From contig JARGPL010000027.1 in NCBI GenBank assembly GCA_029210175.1, forward strand, positions 124,001-188,000: a stretch of DNA of 64,000 nt, in the 5' to 3' direction. Both the position numbers and the translations under genes were made by a program. The stretch is from Minwuia sp. GTDB lineage: Bacteria; Pseudomonadota; Alphaproteobacteria; Minwuiales; Minwuiaceae. Shown here piece by piece: positions 55,444 through 64,000 of this stretch. The first letter of the stretch is position 1, and each line of letters opens with the position of its first letter. The notes under the pieces were generated by a model that saw nothing but the letters and a program-made list of their open reading frames with translations, ran no database searches and had not been told where the DNA came from.

Positions 55444-56904
55444 ATGGCAGGAATTACCGGATTTGGCGGTTATGTGCCGCGGCTGAGGCTGCAGCGCAAA
55501 TCAGTTGTGGAGGCCAATGGCTGGTTCAACCCGGGCCTGGCCGGTCTCGCCAAGGGCGAGCGGTCCATGTGCAACTGGGACGAGGACAGCCTGACCATGG
55601 CGGTCGAGGCCGGGCGTGATTGCATGGGGGAAAAGGGGCCGAAGGATCTGCGCGCCATCTACCTGGCATCCACCACCCTGCCCTTTGCCGATCGCCAGAA
55701 TGCCACCGTGGCCGCGACCGCACTGGATCTCGGGGAAGACCTGAAGACGGTCGATCTGACCTCGTCCCAGCGCGCAGGCACATCCGGCATGATCGACGCG
55801 CTGGAGGGCATGGGCGACCGTGCCGGACAGATCCTCTACCTCGCCGCAGACCATCGCCAGACCGCTGCCTCCGGTGCCCAGGAACTGCAGATGGGGGACG
55901 GTGCCGCATCGTTCCTGCTCGGGCAGGAGAATGTGGTGGCCGAATATCTCGGCAGCCATCAGATGTCCGTGGACTTCGTTGACCATTACCGCGGCCAGAA
56001 CCGCGACTTCGATTACAACTGGGAAGAACGCTGGATCCGCGACGAGGGCTATTTCAAGATTGTCCCGCGCGGCATCGACGCCCTGTTCGCCAAGGTCGAT
56101 GTGGCCCCGGCGGACGTGGACATCATGGTCATGCCCGCCCTGATCCGTGGCGTGCCGCAGAAGATCGCCAAGGGTGCCGGCATTCCCGACGCCGCCGTGC
56201 AGGACAATCTGCATGCGGTGATGGGTGAAGCCGGTGCGGCCCACGCGCTGATCATGCTGTCAAAGGCGCTGCAGACCGCCAAGCCTGGCCAGGTGATCCT
56301 GGTGATCGGCTGGGGTCAGGGTTGTGATCTGATGCTGTTCCGGGCGACGGATGCCATCGCGAAGTTCAAGCCCGCGCTTGGTGGTGTCGATGCCTCGCTG
56401 GCGCGCGGCAAGGCGGAAACCAACTACAACCGCTATCTCGCCTTCAACGATCTGATCGATCGCGACAAGGGCATCCGGGCAGAGACCGACGCCCAGACCG
56501 CGCTGTCGACGCTCTATCGGAAGCGGGAAATGGTGCTGGGCTTCAAGGGCGGCAAGTGCACCAAGTGTGGCACCGTGCAGTACCCGAAGGCGCATATCTG
56601 CGTGAACCCGAACTGCGGTGCCTGGCACAGCCAGGAAGATTACCGCTTCTCCGACGTGCCCTGCACCGTGCAGAGCTGGACAGCGGATGGCCTGACCTAC
56701 TCACCGGACCCGCCCACCCATTTCGGCATGGTCACCTTTGAAGGTGGTGGGCGCCTGATGGCCGACCTGACCGACGTGGACAAGGGCGGCGTCGAAGTCG
56801 GCATGCCGCTCAGGATGGTGTTCCGCATCAAGGTCGAGGACGAACGGCGCGGCTTCAAGAAATACTTCTGGAAGGCCGCACCCGACCACCGCAAGACGGC
56901 GTGA
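55444..56904 (+). CDS. KAS III/HMG-CoA-synthase-like protein fused to a DUF35 domain
   Basis: 486 residues. The first 345 have a ketosynthase/HMG-CoA-synthase fold: ITGFGGYVPRLRLQRKSV, IYLASTTLPFADRQNATVAATALDLG, VDLTSSQRAGTSGMIDALEGM, LQMGDGAASFLLGQE, and VMGEAGAAHALIMLSKAL. At the site where KAS III has its nucleophile (AACxGF) this protein reads SQRAGTSG, and I see no Cys there. About 365-480 is a DUF35 OB-fold with a zinc ribbon KCTKCGTVQYP / CVNPNC. In archaea a DUF35 protein holds thiolase and HMG-CoA synthase together; the next gene here is a thiolase. Reaction not assignable. Confidence 0.88.
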   Translation: MAGITGFGGYVPRLRLQRKSVVEANGWFNPGLAGLAKGERSMCNWDEDSLTMAVEAGRDCMGEKGPKDLRAIYLASTTLPFADRQNATVAATALDLGEDLKTVDLTSSQRAGTSGMIDALEGMGDRAGQILYLAADHRQTAASGAQELQMGDGAASFLLGQENVVAEYLGSHQMSVDFVDHYRGQNRDFDYNWEERWIRDEGYFKIVPRGIDALFAKVDVAPADVDIMVMPALIRGVPQKIAKGAGIPDAAVQDNLHAVMGEAGAAHALIMLSKALQTAKPGQVILVIGWGQGCDLMLFRATDAIAKFKPALGGVDASLARGKAETNYNRYLAFNDLIDRDKGIRAETDAQTALSTLYRKREMVLGFKGGKCTKCGTVQYPKAHICVNPNCGAWHSQEDYRFSDVPCTVQSWTADGLTYSPDPPTHFGMVTFEGGGRLMADLTDVDKGGVEVGMPLRMVFRIKVEDERRGFKKYFWKAAPDHRKTA

Positions 56905-56914
56905 CGAAACAGGG

Positions 56915-56942
56915 AAGGGCCGGGCACAAGCCTGGCCCTTTT
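56915..56942 (+). terminator. Terminator between the KAS/DUF35 and thiolase genes
   Basis: Eleven-bp stem AAGGGCCGGGC / GCCTGGCCCTT (one G-U) with ACAA loop, followed by TTC; the T-run is short. May attenuate read-through into the thiolase. Confidence 0.65.
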
Positions 56943-57006
56943 CGCATCTGAAGGGGCACTGCGGGAAAGCAGGAAAGCCTGAAACGGATCGGAAGAGGAG
57001 GCAGAC

Positions 57007-58209
57007 ATGCCCAAGGGTATTAGAGATCGCGTTGCCATTCTGGGCATGGGTTGTTCGAAGTTCGGGGAGCGCTGGGATTGCGATGCGGATGATCTGATCA
57101 TCGAAGCCTACGAGGAATGCATCAAGGATGCGGGCATCGAGACCAGTCAGATCGATGCCGCCTGGTTCTCCACCGCCATCGAGGAAATCCATGTCGGCAA
57201 GTCCGCCGTGCCGCTGTCCGTTGCCCTGCGTCTGCCCTACATCCCGGTCACCCGCGTGGAAAATTACTGCGCGTCAGGAACCGAAGCCTTCCGCGGCGCG
57301 GTCTATGCCGTGGCCTCCGGCGCTGCTGACATCGCGCTGGCCGTGGGCGTCGAGAAGCTGAAGGACACGGGTTATGGCGGTCTGCCGCAGAACATGGCCG
57401 GTGCCGTATCGGCCATGACCTGGGCCAATGCCTCCGCCCCGGGATCGTTCGCGCAGCTCGCCACGGCCTACCAGACCAAGCATGGTGTCGATCCGAAGGA
57501 TCTGAAGCGCGCCATGGCGCAGGTGTCCGTGAAGAGCCATGCCAACGGGGCCAAGAACCCGAAGGCGCATCTGCAGAAGGTGATCGATACGGATGCCGTG
57601 CTGAACGCGCCGATGATCGCCGAACCGCTGGGCCTGTTCGACTGCTGTGGCGTGTCCGACGGTTCCGCCGCCGCCATCGTCACCACCCCGGAAATCGCCC
57701 GCAAGCTGGGCAAGAAGGACCTGGTGACCGTCAAGGCGCTGCAGCTGGCCGTGTCGAACGGCATGGAATCGCAGCACAACTCCTGGGACGGGTCGTATTT
57801 CATGACCACCCGGCACGCGGCTGAGCGCGCCTACAAGGAAGCCGGCATCACCAATCCACGCGATGAAGTGTCGATGTTCGAATGCCATGACTGTTTCTCC
57901 ATCACCGAACTGGTGACGGCGGAAGACCTCTACATCTCCAAGGAAGGCGATGCCTGGCGGGACTTCCTGGACGGGTTCTTCGATGCGGACGGCAAGGTTC
58001 CGGCGCAGATCGACGGCGGCCTGAAGTGCTTCGGCCATCCGATCGGTGCCTCCGGCTTGCGGATGCTCTACGAAATGTACATGCAGCTGCAGGGACGTGC
58101 CGGTGCACGCCAGCTCTCTGATCCCAAGATCGGCCTGACACACAATCTGGGCGGTTTCCCGCATCAGAACGTGTCCTCCATCGCCATCGTTGGCCTGGAA
58201 GGCGCGTAG
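57007..58209 (+). CDS. Thiolase / SCP2-type acetyl-CoA acetyltransferase
   Basis: 400 residues. N-terminus [19 protein letters not shown]; nucleophile Cys in [19 protein letters not shown] (His/Cys) in [32 protein letters not shown]; ending [18 protein letters not shown]. This is the non-canonical SCP-x-like class, often acting on CoA esters as a C-C lyase or transferase. AGAGGAGG precedes the ATG. It probably pairs with the KAS/DUF35 fusion. Confidence 0.92.
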   Translation: MPKGIRDRVAILGMGCSKFGERWDCDADDLIIEAYEECIKDAGIETSQIDAAWFSTAIEEIHVGKSAVPLSVALRLPYIPVTRVENYCASGTEAFRGAVYAVASGAADIALAVGVEKLKDTGYGGLPQNMAGAVSAMTWANASAPGSFAQLATAYQTKHGVDPKDLKRAMAQVSVKSHANGAKNPKAHLQKVIDTDAVLNAPMIAEPLGLFDCCGVSDGSAAAIVTTPEIARKLGKKDLVTVKALQLAVSNGMESQHNSWDGSYFMTTRHAAERAYKEAGITNPRDEVSMFECHDCFSITELVTAEDLYISKEGDAWRDFLDGFFDADGKVPAQIDGGLKCFGHPIGASGLRMLYEMYMQLQGRAGARQLSDPKIGLTHNLGGFPHQNVSSIAIVGLEGA

Positions 58210-58253
58210 GCGCAGCGGCTTCACCGCATCGGCACGACTTCGCCGACCTGCTC

Positions 58254-58293
58254 ACACCTGTCACGCCGGGCGAAGACCCGGCGTGACAGGTGT
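58254..58293. terminator. Perfect 17-bp hairpin between convergent genes
   Basis: ACACCTGTCACGCCGGG and its exact reverse complement flank a CGAAGA loop. It sits midway between the thiolase stop and the enoyl-CoA hydratase stop. No T-run on either strand, but it is the strongest hairpin in the window outside RNA genes; likely a bidirectional terminator or a transcript-end barrier. Confidence 0.75.
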
Positions 58294-58302
58294 TGCCCGG
58301 CC

Positions 58303-59112
58303 TCAGGCTTCCGACGTGGGATCGAAGTTGGGCGCGCGCTTCTCGCGATGGGCGGCGAGGCCTTCGCGCACTTCAGGGCCGGTGAAGCCCAGCATCTCCA
58401 GCGCCACGGAGGCGTCGAAGGCCGGCCCAGCCATGCGATACCAGTTGTTCAGCGCATATTTGGTGAACCGTATTGCGGACGGTGCGCCATTGGCGAGTCG
58501 TTCAGCCACTTCCAGCGCCTTGGCCTGCAACTGGTCATCATCGACGGCGAGGGAGACGAGACCCATCCGCTCCGCTTCCTCGCCGGTCATCGGCTCACAG
58601 AGCATGAGGTGATATTTCGCCTTGGCCATGCCGCACAGGATCGGCCAGTTGATCACCGCATGATCCCCCGCCGCGACGCCCAGCCGCGTATGCCCGTCGA
58701 CGATCCTTGCCGACTTTGCCACGATCGAAATATCGGACAGCAATCCGGCGACCAGTCCGGCACCGACCGCGACACCATTGATGGCGGACACGATGGGCTT
58801 GCCGCAATTGATGATGTTGTAGACGAGGTCCTTCGCCTCCTTCCACGACCGCACGCGGGCCTGATAGTCGTCGACCATTTCCTCGATCATGCCGAAGTCG
58901 CCACCGGCGGAGAACGCCCGGCCCTTGCCCGTCAGGATCACCGCTGACACGTCCGGATCGGCATCGATCTCGTTCCAGACATAGGTCATGTGGTTGTGAC
59001 CGGTCTTGTTGAGGGAATTGAGGGTTTCAGGATTGTTGAGGGTCAGCCGCAGCACCCTGTCTGCGGGCCAGTCCACATCGAACGTAGAGAATTTCGCGTA
59101 ATCGCCAGCCAT
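58303..59112 (-). CDS. Enoyl-CoA hydratase/isomerase family protein
   Basis: 269 residues from [43 protein letters not shown] lies 7-8 bases before the ATG at 59112. Crotonase motifs: [23 protein letters not shown] (oxyanion Gly), [58 protein letters not shown]. The hydratase Glu of the second motif (usually in PELxLG) is replaced by [12 protein letters not shown], so a different crotonase reaction is possible. Confidence 0.9.
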   Translation of the reverse strand: MAGDYAKFSTFDVDWPADRVLRLTLNNPETLNSLNKTGHNHMTYVWNEIDADPDVSAVILTGKGRAFSAGGDFGMIEEMVDDYQARVRSWKEAKDLVYNIINCGKPIVSAINGVAVGAGLVAGLLSDISIVAKSARIVDGHTRLGVAAGDHAVINWPILCGMAKAKYHLMLCEPMTGEEAERMGLVSLAVDDDQLQAKALEVAERLANGAPSAIRFTKYALNNWYRMAGPAFDASVALEMLGFTGPEVREGLAAHREKRAPNFDPTSEA

Positions 59113-59184
59113 GTTCAGTTCTCCCCAGGAGTTTGGTTTCTCGCGGGACAGCCTTTCAACCTGGCCAATTGCCGTCACCCGGTA

Positions 59185-60276
59185 TCAGGCCCCGCCAACC
59201 CCATCATGACGGATTACGATCTTGCCGACATGCTTCTTTGCAATGAATGCCTCCTGCGCCGCGCGCAGGTCACGCAGTGCGTACTCGGCGGCAACCAGCG
59301 GCTGGATCTCGCCGCGCTCGACATAGCCGACCAGGTCCGACATCACATTGTCGGGCTGGCGCGTGGACCCGAGCAGGCTCAGGTCGCGCAGATACAGCGT
59401 CCGCACGTCCAGTTCGACGATGGGACCGGCAATCGCGCCTGACGCCACGTAGCGCCCGTCATTGCGCAGGCCATCGATTGTCGCGGACCAGGCTGGACCT
59501 GCCACCAGGTCAATCACCACGTCGAAGGCCGCGCCGGGGATGGCGTCCGTCCGCGACAGGGTGGCATCTGCCCCCATGGCTGACAGGGTGGACATCTTGT
59601 CAGCGGCAGAAATGGTGGTGACCCTGGCACCGCGTCGCAGCGCAAGCTGTATCGCGGCCGAACCGACCCCTCCGGATGCGCCGGCGATCAGCACCTGTTC
59701 GCCTTCACCCACGCAAGCGCGCTGCAACATCGCCTCTGCGGTCGAGCTGGCGCAGGGGAGTGAGGCCAGTTCCTGGTCCGTCCAGTCGCAGTTGACGGCG
59801 AGCGCATCATGTGCGCGGCAGCACATGTACTGGGCGAACGCCCCCGGACTGTCGGTGCCGAGGGTGTGGGTTTCATGGCTGCCGTCGGCATTGGTGACAT
59901 CCTGCAATGCACGAACCAGCACCCGCTCGCCCACCCGGCGCGGGGAGACGTGATTGCCGACGGCAATGATCTCGCCGCAGCAGTCCGCCCCCTGCACCAG
60001 CGGAAACGAGATGGGTTTGCCTGACCAGCTGGCGTCGTCGGGATTGGTGTTCGCATTGCCTGTCGTCGCACCGCTGGCCGTGTCGCCGCGTACCGCCTTC
60101 GAATACCAGCCGGTGCGGGTGTTGATATCGGTATTGTTGACCGATGACGCCAGGACGCGAATCAGCACTTCGCCTTCCGCCGGGGCCATGACCGGCAGAT
60201 CATCGCGCCATTGCAACTGGTCCAGCCCACCGTGCCCGACCAGCACCATGCCCCACATTCGTTCGGGCAATTTCAA
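59185..60276 (-). CDS. MDR-family zinc-free alcohol dehydrogenase / quinone oxidoreductase
   Basis: 363 residues. GLDQLQWRDDLPVMAPAEGEVLIRVLASSVNNTDINTRTGWY, VQGADCCGEIIAVG, GASGGVGSAAIQLALRRGARV (NADP Rossmann), and C-terminal EIQPLVAAEYALRDLRAAQEAFIAKKHVGKIVI. Zinc-ligand Cys of classical ADH are missing, so NADPH:quinone/enone reductase-like. Follows the M24 gene on the same strand and precedes the hydratase. Confidence 0.9.
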   Translation of the reverse strand: MKLPERMWGMVLVGHGGLDQLQWRDDLPVMAPAEGEVLIRVLASSVNNTDINTRTGWYSKAVRGDTASGATTGNANTNPDDASWSGKPISFPLVQGADCCGEIIAVGNHVSPRRVGERVLVRALQDVTNADGSHETHTLGTDSPGAFAQYMCCRAHDALAVNCDWTDQELASLPCASSTAEAMLQRACVGEGEQVLIAGASGGVGSAAIQLALRRGARVTTISAADKMSTLSAMGADATLSRTDAIPGAAFDVVIDLVAGPAWSATIDGLRNDGRYVASGAIAGPIVELDVRTLYLRDLSLLGSTRQPDNVMSDLVGYVERGEIQPLVAAEYALRDLRAAQEAFIAKKHVGKIVIRHDGVGGA

Positions 60277-60322
60277 GATGTCTTTCCCCTGTCAGGCTCT
60301 GAATCGCCCTGGTTCTCGACCT

Positions 60323-61576
60323 TCAGACCGAGGGGCGCTCCTTCGTCGGGTCGGAAGCGGGCACGTCGCCGACCGTGATTGTCGCATCGGCTGCATGCTT
60401 GACGACCAGTTCCCGGGGAACATTGGCCAGACATTCCGGGCCGTCATCACCGATCACGATGCTTTCTGTGATCGCGATACCCCAGTCGGCTTGCCAGAGT
60501 CCAGTCATGAAGTGAAAGGTCATGCCGGACTGCAGCACGGTCCGGTCTCCAGCACGGAAACTCATGGTCCGCTCGCCCCAGTCCGGCGGATAGGACAGCC
60601 CTATGGGATAACCGGTACGGCTGTTCTTCTCGAAACCATGACGACGCAACTCGTCGAAAAACGCCAGCGCCACATCCTCGCATGTATTGCCCGCCTTCGC
60701 CTTCGCCAGCCCCAGTTCCATGCCTTCCTGCACGGCCGCCTCCGCCCGGCGGAACAGCTCCGGCGGTTCCCCGAAATGGACCGTGCGGGTCAGGGGGCAG
60801 TGATAGCGGTGATAGCAACCGGCGATCTCGAAGAACACGCCCTCATTGTCCCGCAGGGGGCTGTCGTCCCAGGTCAGATGCGGCGCGGAGCCATCAACAC
60901 CAGCCCCGATCAGCGGCACAATCGCCGCGTAGTCGCCGCCATGACCGTCCACCCCTCGCAAGCCGGCATCATATATCTCCGCGATCAGGTCGCACTTGCG
61001 CATGCCCGGCTCGGCCATGTCGAAGATTCGGGTCATCTGGGATTCGACGATGCGCGCTGCCTTGCGCATGTAGTCCAGTTCCTGCGCGCTCTTCACGGCG
61101 CGCTGCCAGTTGACGAGCGCGGTCGCATCCTGAAAGCGCATGTTCGGCAACCCGGCCTGAAGCACTGCGAAGGCGCGGGCGGAGAAATAGTAGTTGTCCA
61201 TCTCCACGCCAATCGTGCCGGTGGCCCAGCCACGTGCCACGATCTCAGCCGCCAAGACTTCCATCGGATGATGTTCCATCGACTGGACGTAATGGTCCTC
61301 GTAGCCCGCGAGATCGGCCATATCCATGTAGACGGTGCGCCTGGCCCCGTTGACATCCTGCCCGCGTCCGAACCAGACGGGGTCACCGTCCGGGCCGACG
61401 ATGACGGCCTGATGCACATAGAACGACCAGCCGTCATAGCCGGTCAGCCAGGCCATGTTCGACGGGTCACTGATGATCAGAAGGTCGATTCCGGCGGCCG
61501 CCATCGCGCCCCGGGTCTTGAGCAGACGGGCCGCATATTCCTCGCGGCTGAAACGCAGAACGACGTCATGAGGCAT
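60323..61576 (-). CDS. M24-family creatinase/ectoine-hydrolase-like protein
   Basis: 417 residues from MPHDVVLRFSREEYAARL; GGAGA lies 7 bases before the ATG at 61576. The N-terminal creatinase domain has ISDPSNMAWLTGYDGWSFYVHQAVIVG; the pita-bread domain has ELDYMRKAARIVESQM and VFFEIAGCYHRYHCPLTRTVHFG. At the metal sites of M24 peptidases (DxG, DITRT) this protein reads EIAG and CPLTRT, losing at least two Asp ligands. That is the state of creatinase and of ectoine hydrolase DoeA, which cleave C-N bonds without metal. An osmolyte-type amide is a reasonable guess; it is next to PotB/PotC-like permeases. Confidence 0.87.
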   Translation of the reverse strand: MPHDVVLRFSREEYAARLLKTRGAMAAAGIDLLIISDPSNMAWLTGYDGWSFYVHQAVIVGPDGDPVWFGRGQDVNGARRTVYMDMADLAGYEDHYVQSMEHHPMEVLAAEIVARGWATGTIGVEMDNYYFSARAFAVLQAGLPNMRFQDATALVNWQRAVKSAQELDYMRKAARIVESQMTRIFDMAEPGMRKCDLIAEIYDAGLRGVDGHGGDYAAIVPLIGAGVDGSAPHLTWDDSPLRDNEGVFFEIAGCYHRYHCPLTRTVHFGEPPELFRRAEAAVQEGMELGLAKAKAGNTCEDVALAFFDELRRHGFEKNSRTGYPIGLSYPPDWGERTMSFRAGDRTVLQSGMTFHFMTGLWQADWGIAITESIVIGDDGPECLANVPRELVVKHAADATITVGDVPASDPTKERPSV

Positions 61577-61711
61577 CGACATTCTCCGACAAGCAGGACT
61601 GGTGACAGGCAACCAGTCTTGCAGTCGGTCATGCGCGCGCTGTTCCGCTATCGCCGCCCGGTATCCGGCCTGCGACCAGCAATCAGCGCCGAAAGGCCGT
61701 TTTCCGGAAAG

Positions 61712-62566
61712 TCAGGTGTTCTTGATGCCGCGCAGTCGCTCGGTCCGCCGCCGCAGCAGTTCCAGCGAGAACAGCAGCAGCATGGAAACCAGGGTCAGCA
61801 GGGTCGCCACCGCCAGGATCGTCGGACTGATGTTCTCGCGAATGCCGGAGAACATCTGCCAGGGGATCGTGCGCTGATCGACGGAGCCGACGAACAACAC
61901 CACCACCACTTCATCGAAGCTGGTGATGAAGGCAAACAGCGCACCCGATATCACGCCAGGCGTGATCAGCGGCACGATGACCTTGAAGAACGTGCGCACC
62001 GGCGCGGCACCCAGGCTGTTGGCCGCGCGGATCAGGTTGTTGTCGAAACCGACCAGCGTCGCGGTCACGGTGATCACCACGAATGGTGTCCCCAGCGCGG
62101 CATGGGCCAGGATGACACCCAGATGCGTGCCCTGGATACCGATGCGTGAATAAAAGAAGTACATGCCCGCAGCGGAAATGATCAGCGGCACGATCATCGG
62201 AGAGATCAGGATGCTCATGATCAGTGTGCGATAGGGCATGGAGGGACGCGAAAGCCCCAGTGCTGCCAGCGTGCCGATCGTGGTCGACAGGATGGTGGAG
62301 AAGATGGCGATGACGAAGGAGTTCGAGACCGCGCCCTGCCAGTTCGGATTGCCGAAGAAGTCATCATACCACTTCAGCGAATAGCCCGCTGGATCGAACG
62401 CCAGCATCTCCGGCGTGAATGTGAAGAACGGCTCCGCATTGAACGACAGGGGCACGATCACCATCAGCGGGAAGATCAGGAAGAAGAACACCGCCGCGCA
62501 GATGACACGAAACGCGTAATACCAGATACGTTCCGGCATCGAGGCATAGGGAGGTATGGCAGCCAT
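61712..62566 (-). CDS. ABC transporter permease, PotC type
   Basis: 284 residues with six helices, binding-protein-dependent permease family. EAA loop: NLIRAANSLGAAPVRTFFKVIVPLITPGVISGALFAFITSFDEVVVVLFV. Partners with the PotB-type permease that ends 11 bp upstream. The C-terminus ELLRRRTERLRGIKNT is basic. Confidence 0.93.
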   Translation of the reverse strand: MAAIPPYASMPERIWYYAFRVICAAVFFFLIFPLMVIVPLSFNAEPFFTFTPEMLAFDPAGYSLKWYDDFFGNPNWQGAVSNSFVIAIFSTILSTTIGTLAALGLSRPSMPYRTLIMSILISPMIVPLIISAAGMYFFYSRIGIQGTHLGVILAHAALGTPFVVITVTATLVGFDNNLIRAANSLGAAPVRTFFKVIVPLITPGVISGALFAFITSFDEVVVVLFVGSVDQRTIPWQMFSGIRENISPTILAVATLLTLVSMLLLFSLELLRRRTERLRGIKNT

Positions 62567-62577
62567 TGTTCTGTCCC

Positions 62578-63855
62578 CTAACCCAGCTTCATGTTGTCAA
62601 TGCCGACGATGCGGTCGTACAGCAGGTAGAAGACCATCACGATGGCCAGCAGGACCGCCCCCAGCGCCGCAGCCAGACCCCAGTTCAGGGAATTCAGGAT
62701 GTGGAAGGCGATACGGTTGGAAATGAATGTACCTGACGTGCCGCCCACCAGTTCCGGCGTGATGTAGTAGCCGATGGCCAGGATGAAGACGAGGATCGCG
62801 CCCGCACCAATGCCCGGCACGGTGTTCGGGAAGTAGACCTTCCAGAACGCAGGCCACGGATGGGCGCCAAGCGACGTGGCGGCCCGCATGTAGGTCGGCG
62901 GAATCGTCTTCATGACGCTGTAGAGCGGCAACACCATGAACGGCAGCAGGATGTGGGTCATCGCAATGACCGCGCCAGTGGCATTGTGGATCATGGCCAA
63001 TCGCCCGTCTTCGGATATCAGCCCGACAAGGACGAGGAAATCGTTGATCACGCCCTTCTGTTGCAACAACGCGATCCAGGATGTCGTGCGCACCAGCAGG
63101 GACGTCCAGAATGGCAACAGCACCAGGATGATCAGCAGGTTGCTGATCTTCGCCGGTTGAGTGGCGATCAGATAGGCAATGGGGAAACCCAGCAACAGCG
63201 TCGTGATGGTGATCGCCACCGACATGATCATGGTGCGGACGAACAGCTTGGTGTGGATCGCCTTTTCCGAATCCTCGAACTGGATCGATCCGTCCGGTGT
63301 CTGCATCGCATCGACAGAGGCGAGGTAGTAGCCAGGCGTCAGATTGGGTGAGAACTGCTTGATCACCTGCCAGGTGACAACCTTGCCCCAGTCCTTGTCG
63401 GCCTTGATCAGCTTTTCCTTGTACGGCCCCTCCTTTATGCGGACAGCCTTCCGGCCGGAGCCGCGGAACAGGCTCGACATGCCCGACCGTTCATAGTTCA
63501 GCCGCTGACCGACCTTGGAATTCGTGCGATTCGCCTTGGCGACCTTCAGGTCCGCGACCATGGCCGCGAAGACCGCTTCATCGGGCAATTCCCCGGAATT
63601 CTCGTCCCAGCTTTCGAGCGCCTTGACGGTCTCGGGCAGGATCTCCTCGACGATGCTGTTCTCGACGGACCGGAACAGCATGTCGGCGATGGGGATGATG
63701 AAGCTGATCGTGACAAAGATGAACAGCGGCGCGACAAGAGCCAGCGCGAAGAGACGCTGGCGACGCAATGCCCGCGCCAGCGAAACCTTCAGGGGTTGCC
63801 CATCTGCCGTGACGATTGCCCCGGTCGGGCCGTTCTGGATGTCGGTCGCGGTCAT
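62578..63855 (-). CDS. ABC transporter permease, PotB type, with long periplasmic insert
   Basis: 425 residues from MTATDIQNGPTGAIV at 63855 (AGGA 7 bases upstream; ATG at 63891 is an alternative). First helix FALALVAPLFIFVTISFIIPIADMLF, then about 140 hydrophilic residues (ENSIVEEILPETVKAL... up to EDSEKAIHTK) before the second helix LFVRTMIMSVAITITTLLLGFPIAYLIA. Usual PotB has a much shorter loop. EAA loop TYMRAATSLGAHPWPAFWKVYFPNTVPGIGAGAILVFILAIGYYITPELVGG. Putrescine/spermidine- or osmolyte-type importer. Binding protein and ATPase are probably upstream beyond the window end. Confidence 0.92.
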   Translation of the reverse strand: MTATDIQNGPTGAIVTADGQPLKVSLARALRRQRLFALALVAPLFIFVTISFIIPIADMLFRSVENSIVEEILPETVKALESWDENSGELPDEAVFAAMVADLKVAKANRTNSKVGQRLNYERSGMSSLFRGSGRKAVRIKEGPYKEKLIKADKDWGKVVTWQVIKQFSPNLTPGYYLASVDAMQTPDGSIQFEDSEKAIHTKLFVRTMIMSVAITITTLLLGFPIAYLIATQPAKISNLLIILVLLPFWTSLLVRTTSWIALLQQKGVINDFLVLVGLISEDGRLAMIHNATGAVIAMTHILLPFMVLPLYSVMKTIPPTYMRAATSLGAHPWPAFWKVYFPNTVPGIGAGAILVFILAIGYYITPELVGGTSGTFISNRIAFHILNSLNWGLAAALGAVLLAIVMVFYLLYDRIVGIDNMKLG

Positions 63856-63936
63856 TGGTCGGTCCTGAGCCTCCTGCGCCTCCGATGCCATGCCTGAGCG
63901 CACTTGTCGCGATGCGTTGAGGTATGGCGACGGAAA

Positions 63937-63961
63937 CCGGGGCGGGCGTAACCCGCCCCGG
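63937..63961 (-). terminator. Strong hairpin upstream of the PotB-type gene
   Basis: Perfect 10-bp stem CCGGGGCGGG / CCCGCCCCGG with a CGTAA loop, no T-run. It may end the preceding minus-strand gene or tune read-through into the permeases, as after binding-protein genes in ABC operons. Confidence 0.55.
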
Positions 63962-64000
63962 AACCAGTCTTCACGTCATGGCCGGTATCCCGTGACGCGA

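Noticed and set aside
59954-62149. 731-codon plus-strand frame
   Set aside because: Antisense shadow of the MDR, M24 and permease genes.

Overview
The window reads as a GC-rich alphaproteobacterial chromosome segment, most like Rhodospirillales or a neighbouring order. Supporting signs are the mreCD-mrdA-rodA block, a phasin with a PhaR-like operator, a short glutamyl-tRNA synthetase next to glutamine-dependent NAD synthetase, abundant CoA-transferase and branched-chain ABC genes, and a compact type II-C Cas9. The assignment comes from gene content and base composition, not from a 16S gene; no rRNA or tRNA gene was seen.

Layout. 0.2-9.3 kb: dusA, a copper P-type ATPase with a CueR-type promoter, a DUF547 lipoprotein-like protein, an unassigned protein, a stand-alone RAM domain, nicotinamidase, a Tat-exported PhoX-family protein and a HEPN/Abi-like gene. 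9.4-12.5 kb: nadE-gltX. 12.5-19.3 kb: a complete type II-C CRISPR-Cas locus. The array has 33 repeats and 32 spacers on a strict 66-bp period. The operon cas9-cas1-cas2 is on the minus strand, and a previously unmarked tracrRNA lies divergently upstream of cas9. 19.5-22.2 kb: DEAD-box helicase and an alpha/beta hydrolase. 22.4-26.9 kb: the rod-shape operon mreC-mreD-mrdA-rodA, without mreB beside it. 27.0-30.3 kb: a branched-chain-type ABC transporter with fused LivH-LivM, then LivG and LivF; a matching binding protein sits at 37.8 kb. 30.3-31.1 kb: an AT-rich foreign-looking exported protein. 31.3-40.4 kb: Baeyer-Villiger-type monooxygenase, CoA-transferase, class IV aminotransferase, pyrD, a DMT exporter, the binding protein and a luciferase-like flavin oxidoreductase. 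40.4-42.4 kb: a small accessory patch of unknown genes. 42.5-48.1 kb: CoA-transferase, DMT exporter, iron alcohol dehydrogenase, TauD-type dioxygenase, TPR protein and SDR. 48.3-51.0 kb: pyrE, phasin, metallopeptidase and DUF302 protein. 51.1-53.7 kb: polyamine operon speD-speE-ornithine decarboxylase. 54.1-60.3 kb: DUF2332, a ketosynthase-like/DUF35 fusion, thiolase, enoyl-CoA hydratase and MDR oxidoreductase. 60.3-63.9 kb: a creatinase/ectoine-hydrolase-like M24 protein with two PotB/PotC-type permeases.

How it fits together. The main system of interest is the II-C CRISPR locus. The anti-repeat at about 19125-19149 pairs almost perfectly with the plus-strand form of the repeat and is followed by two clean hairpins. 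This fixes the crRNA strand as plus, opposite to the cas operon, and gives a testable guide pair for a roughly 1044-residue Cas9. Other noteworthy points are the KAS/DUF35 fusion next to a thiolase, which resembles the archaeal thiolase-DUF35-HMG-CoA synthase assembly but lacks an obvious nucleophilic cysteine, and the M24 protein that has lost its metal ligands.
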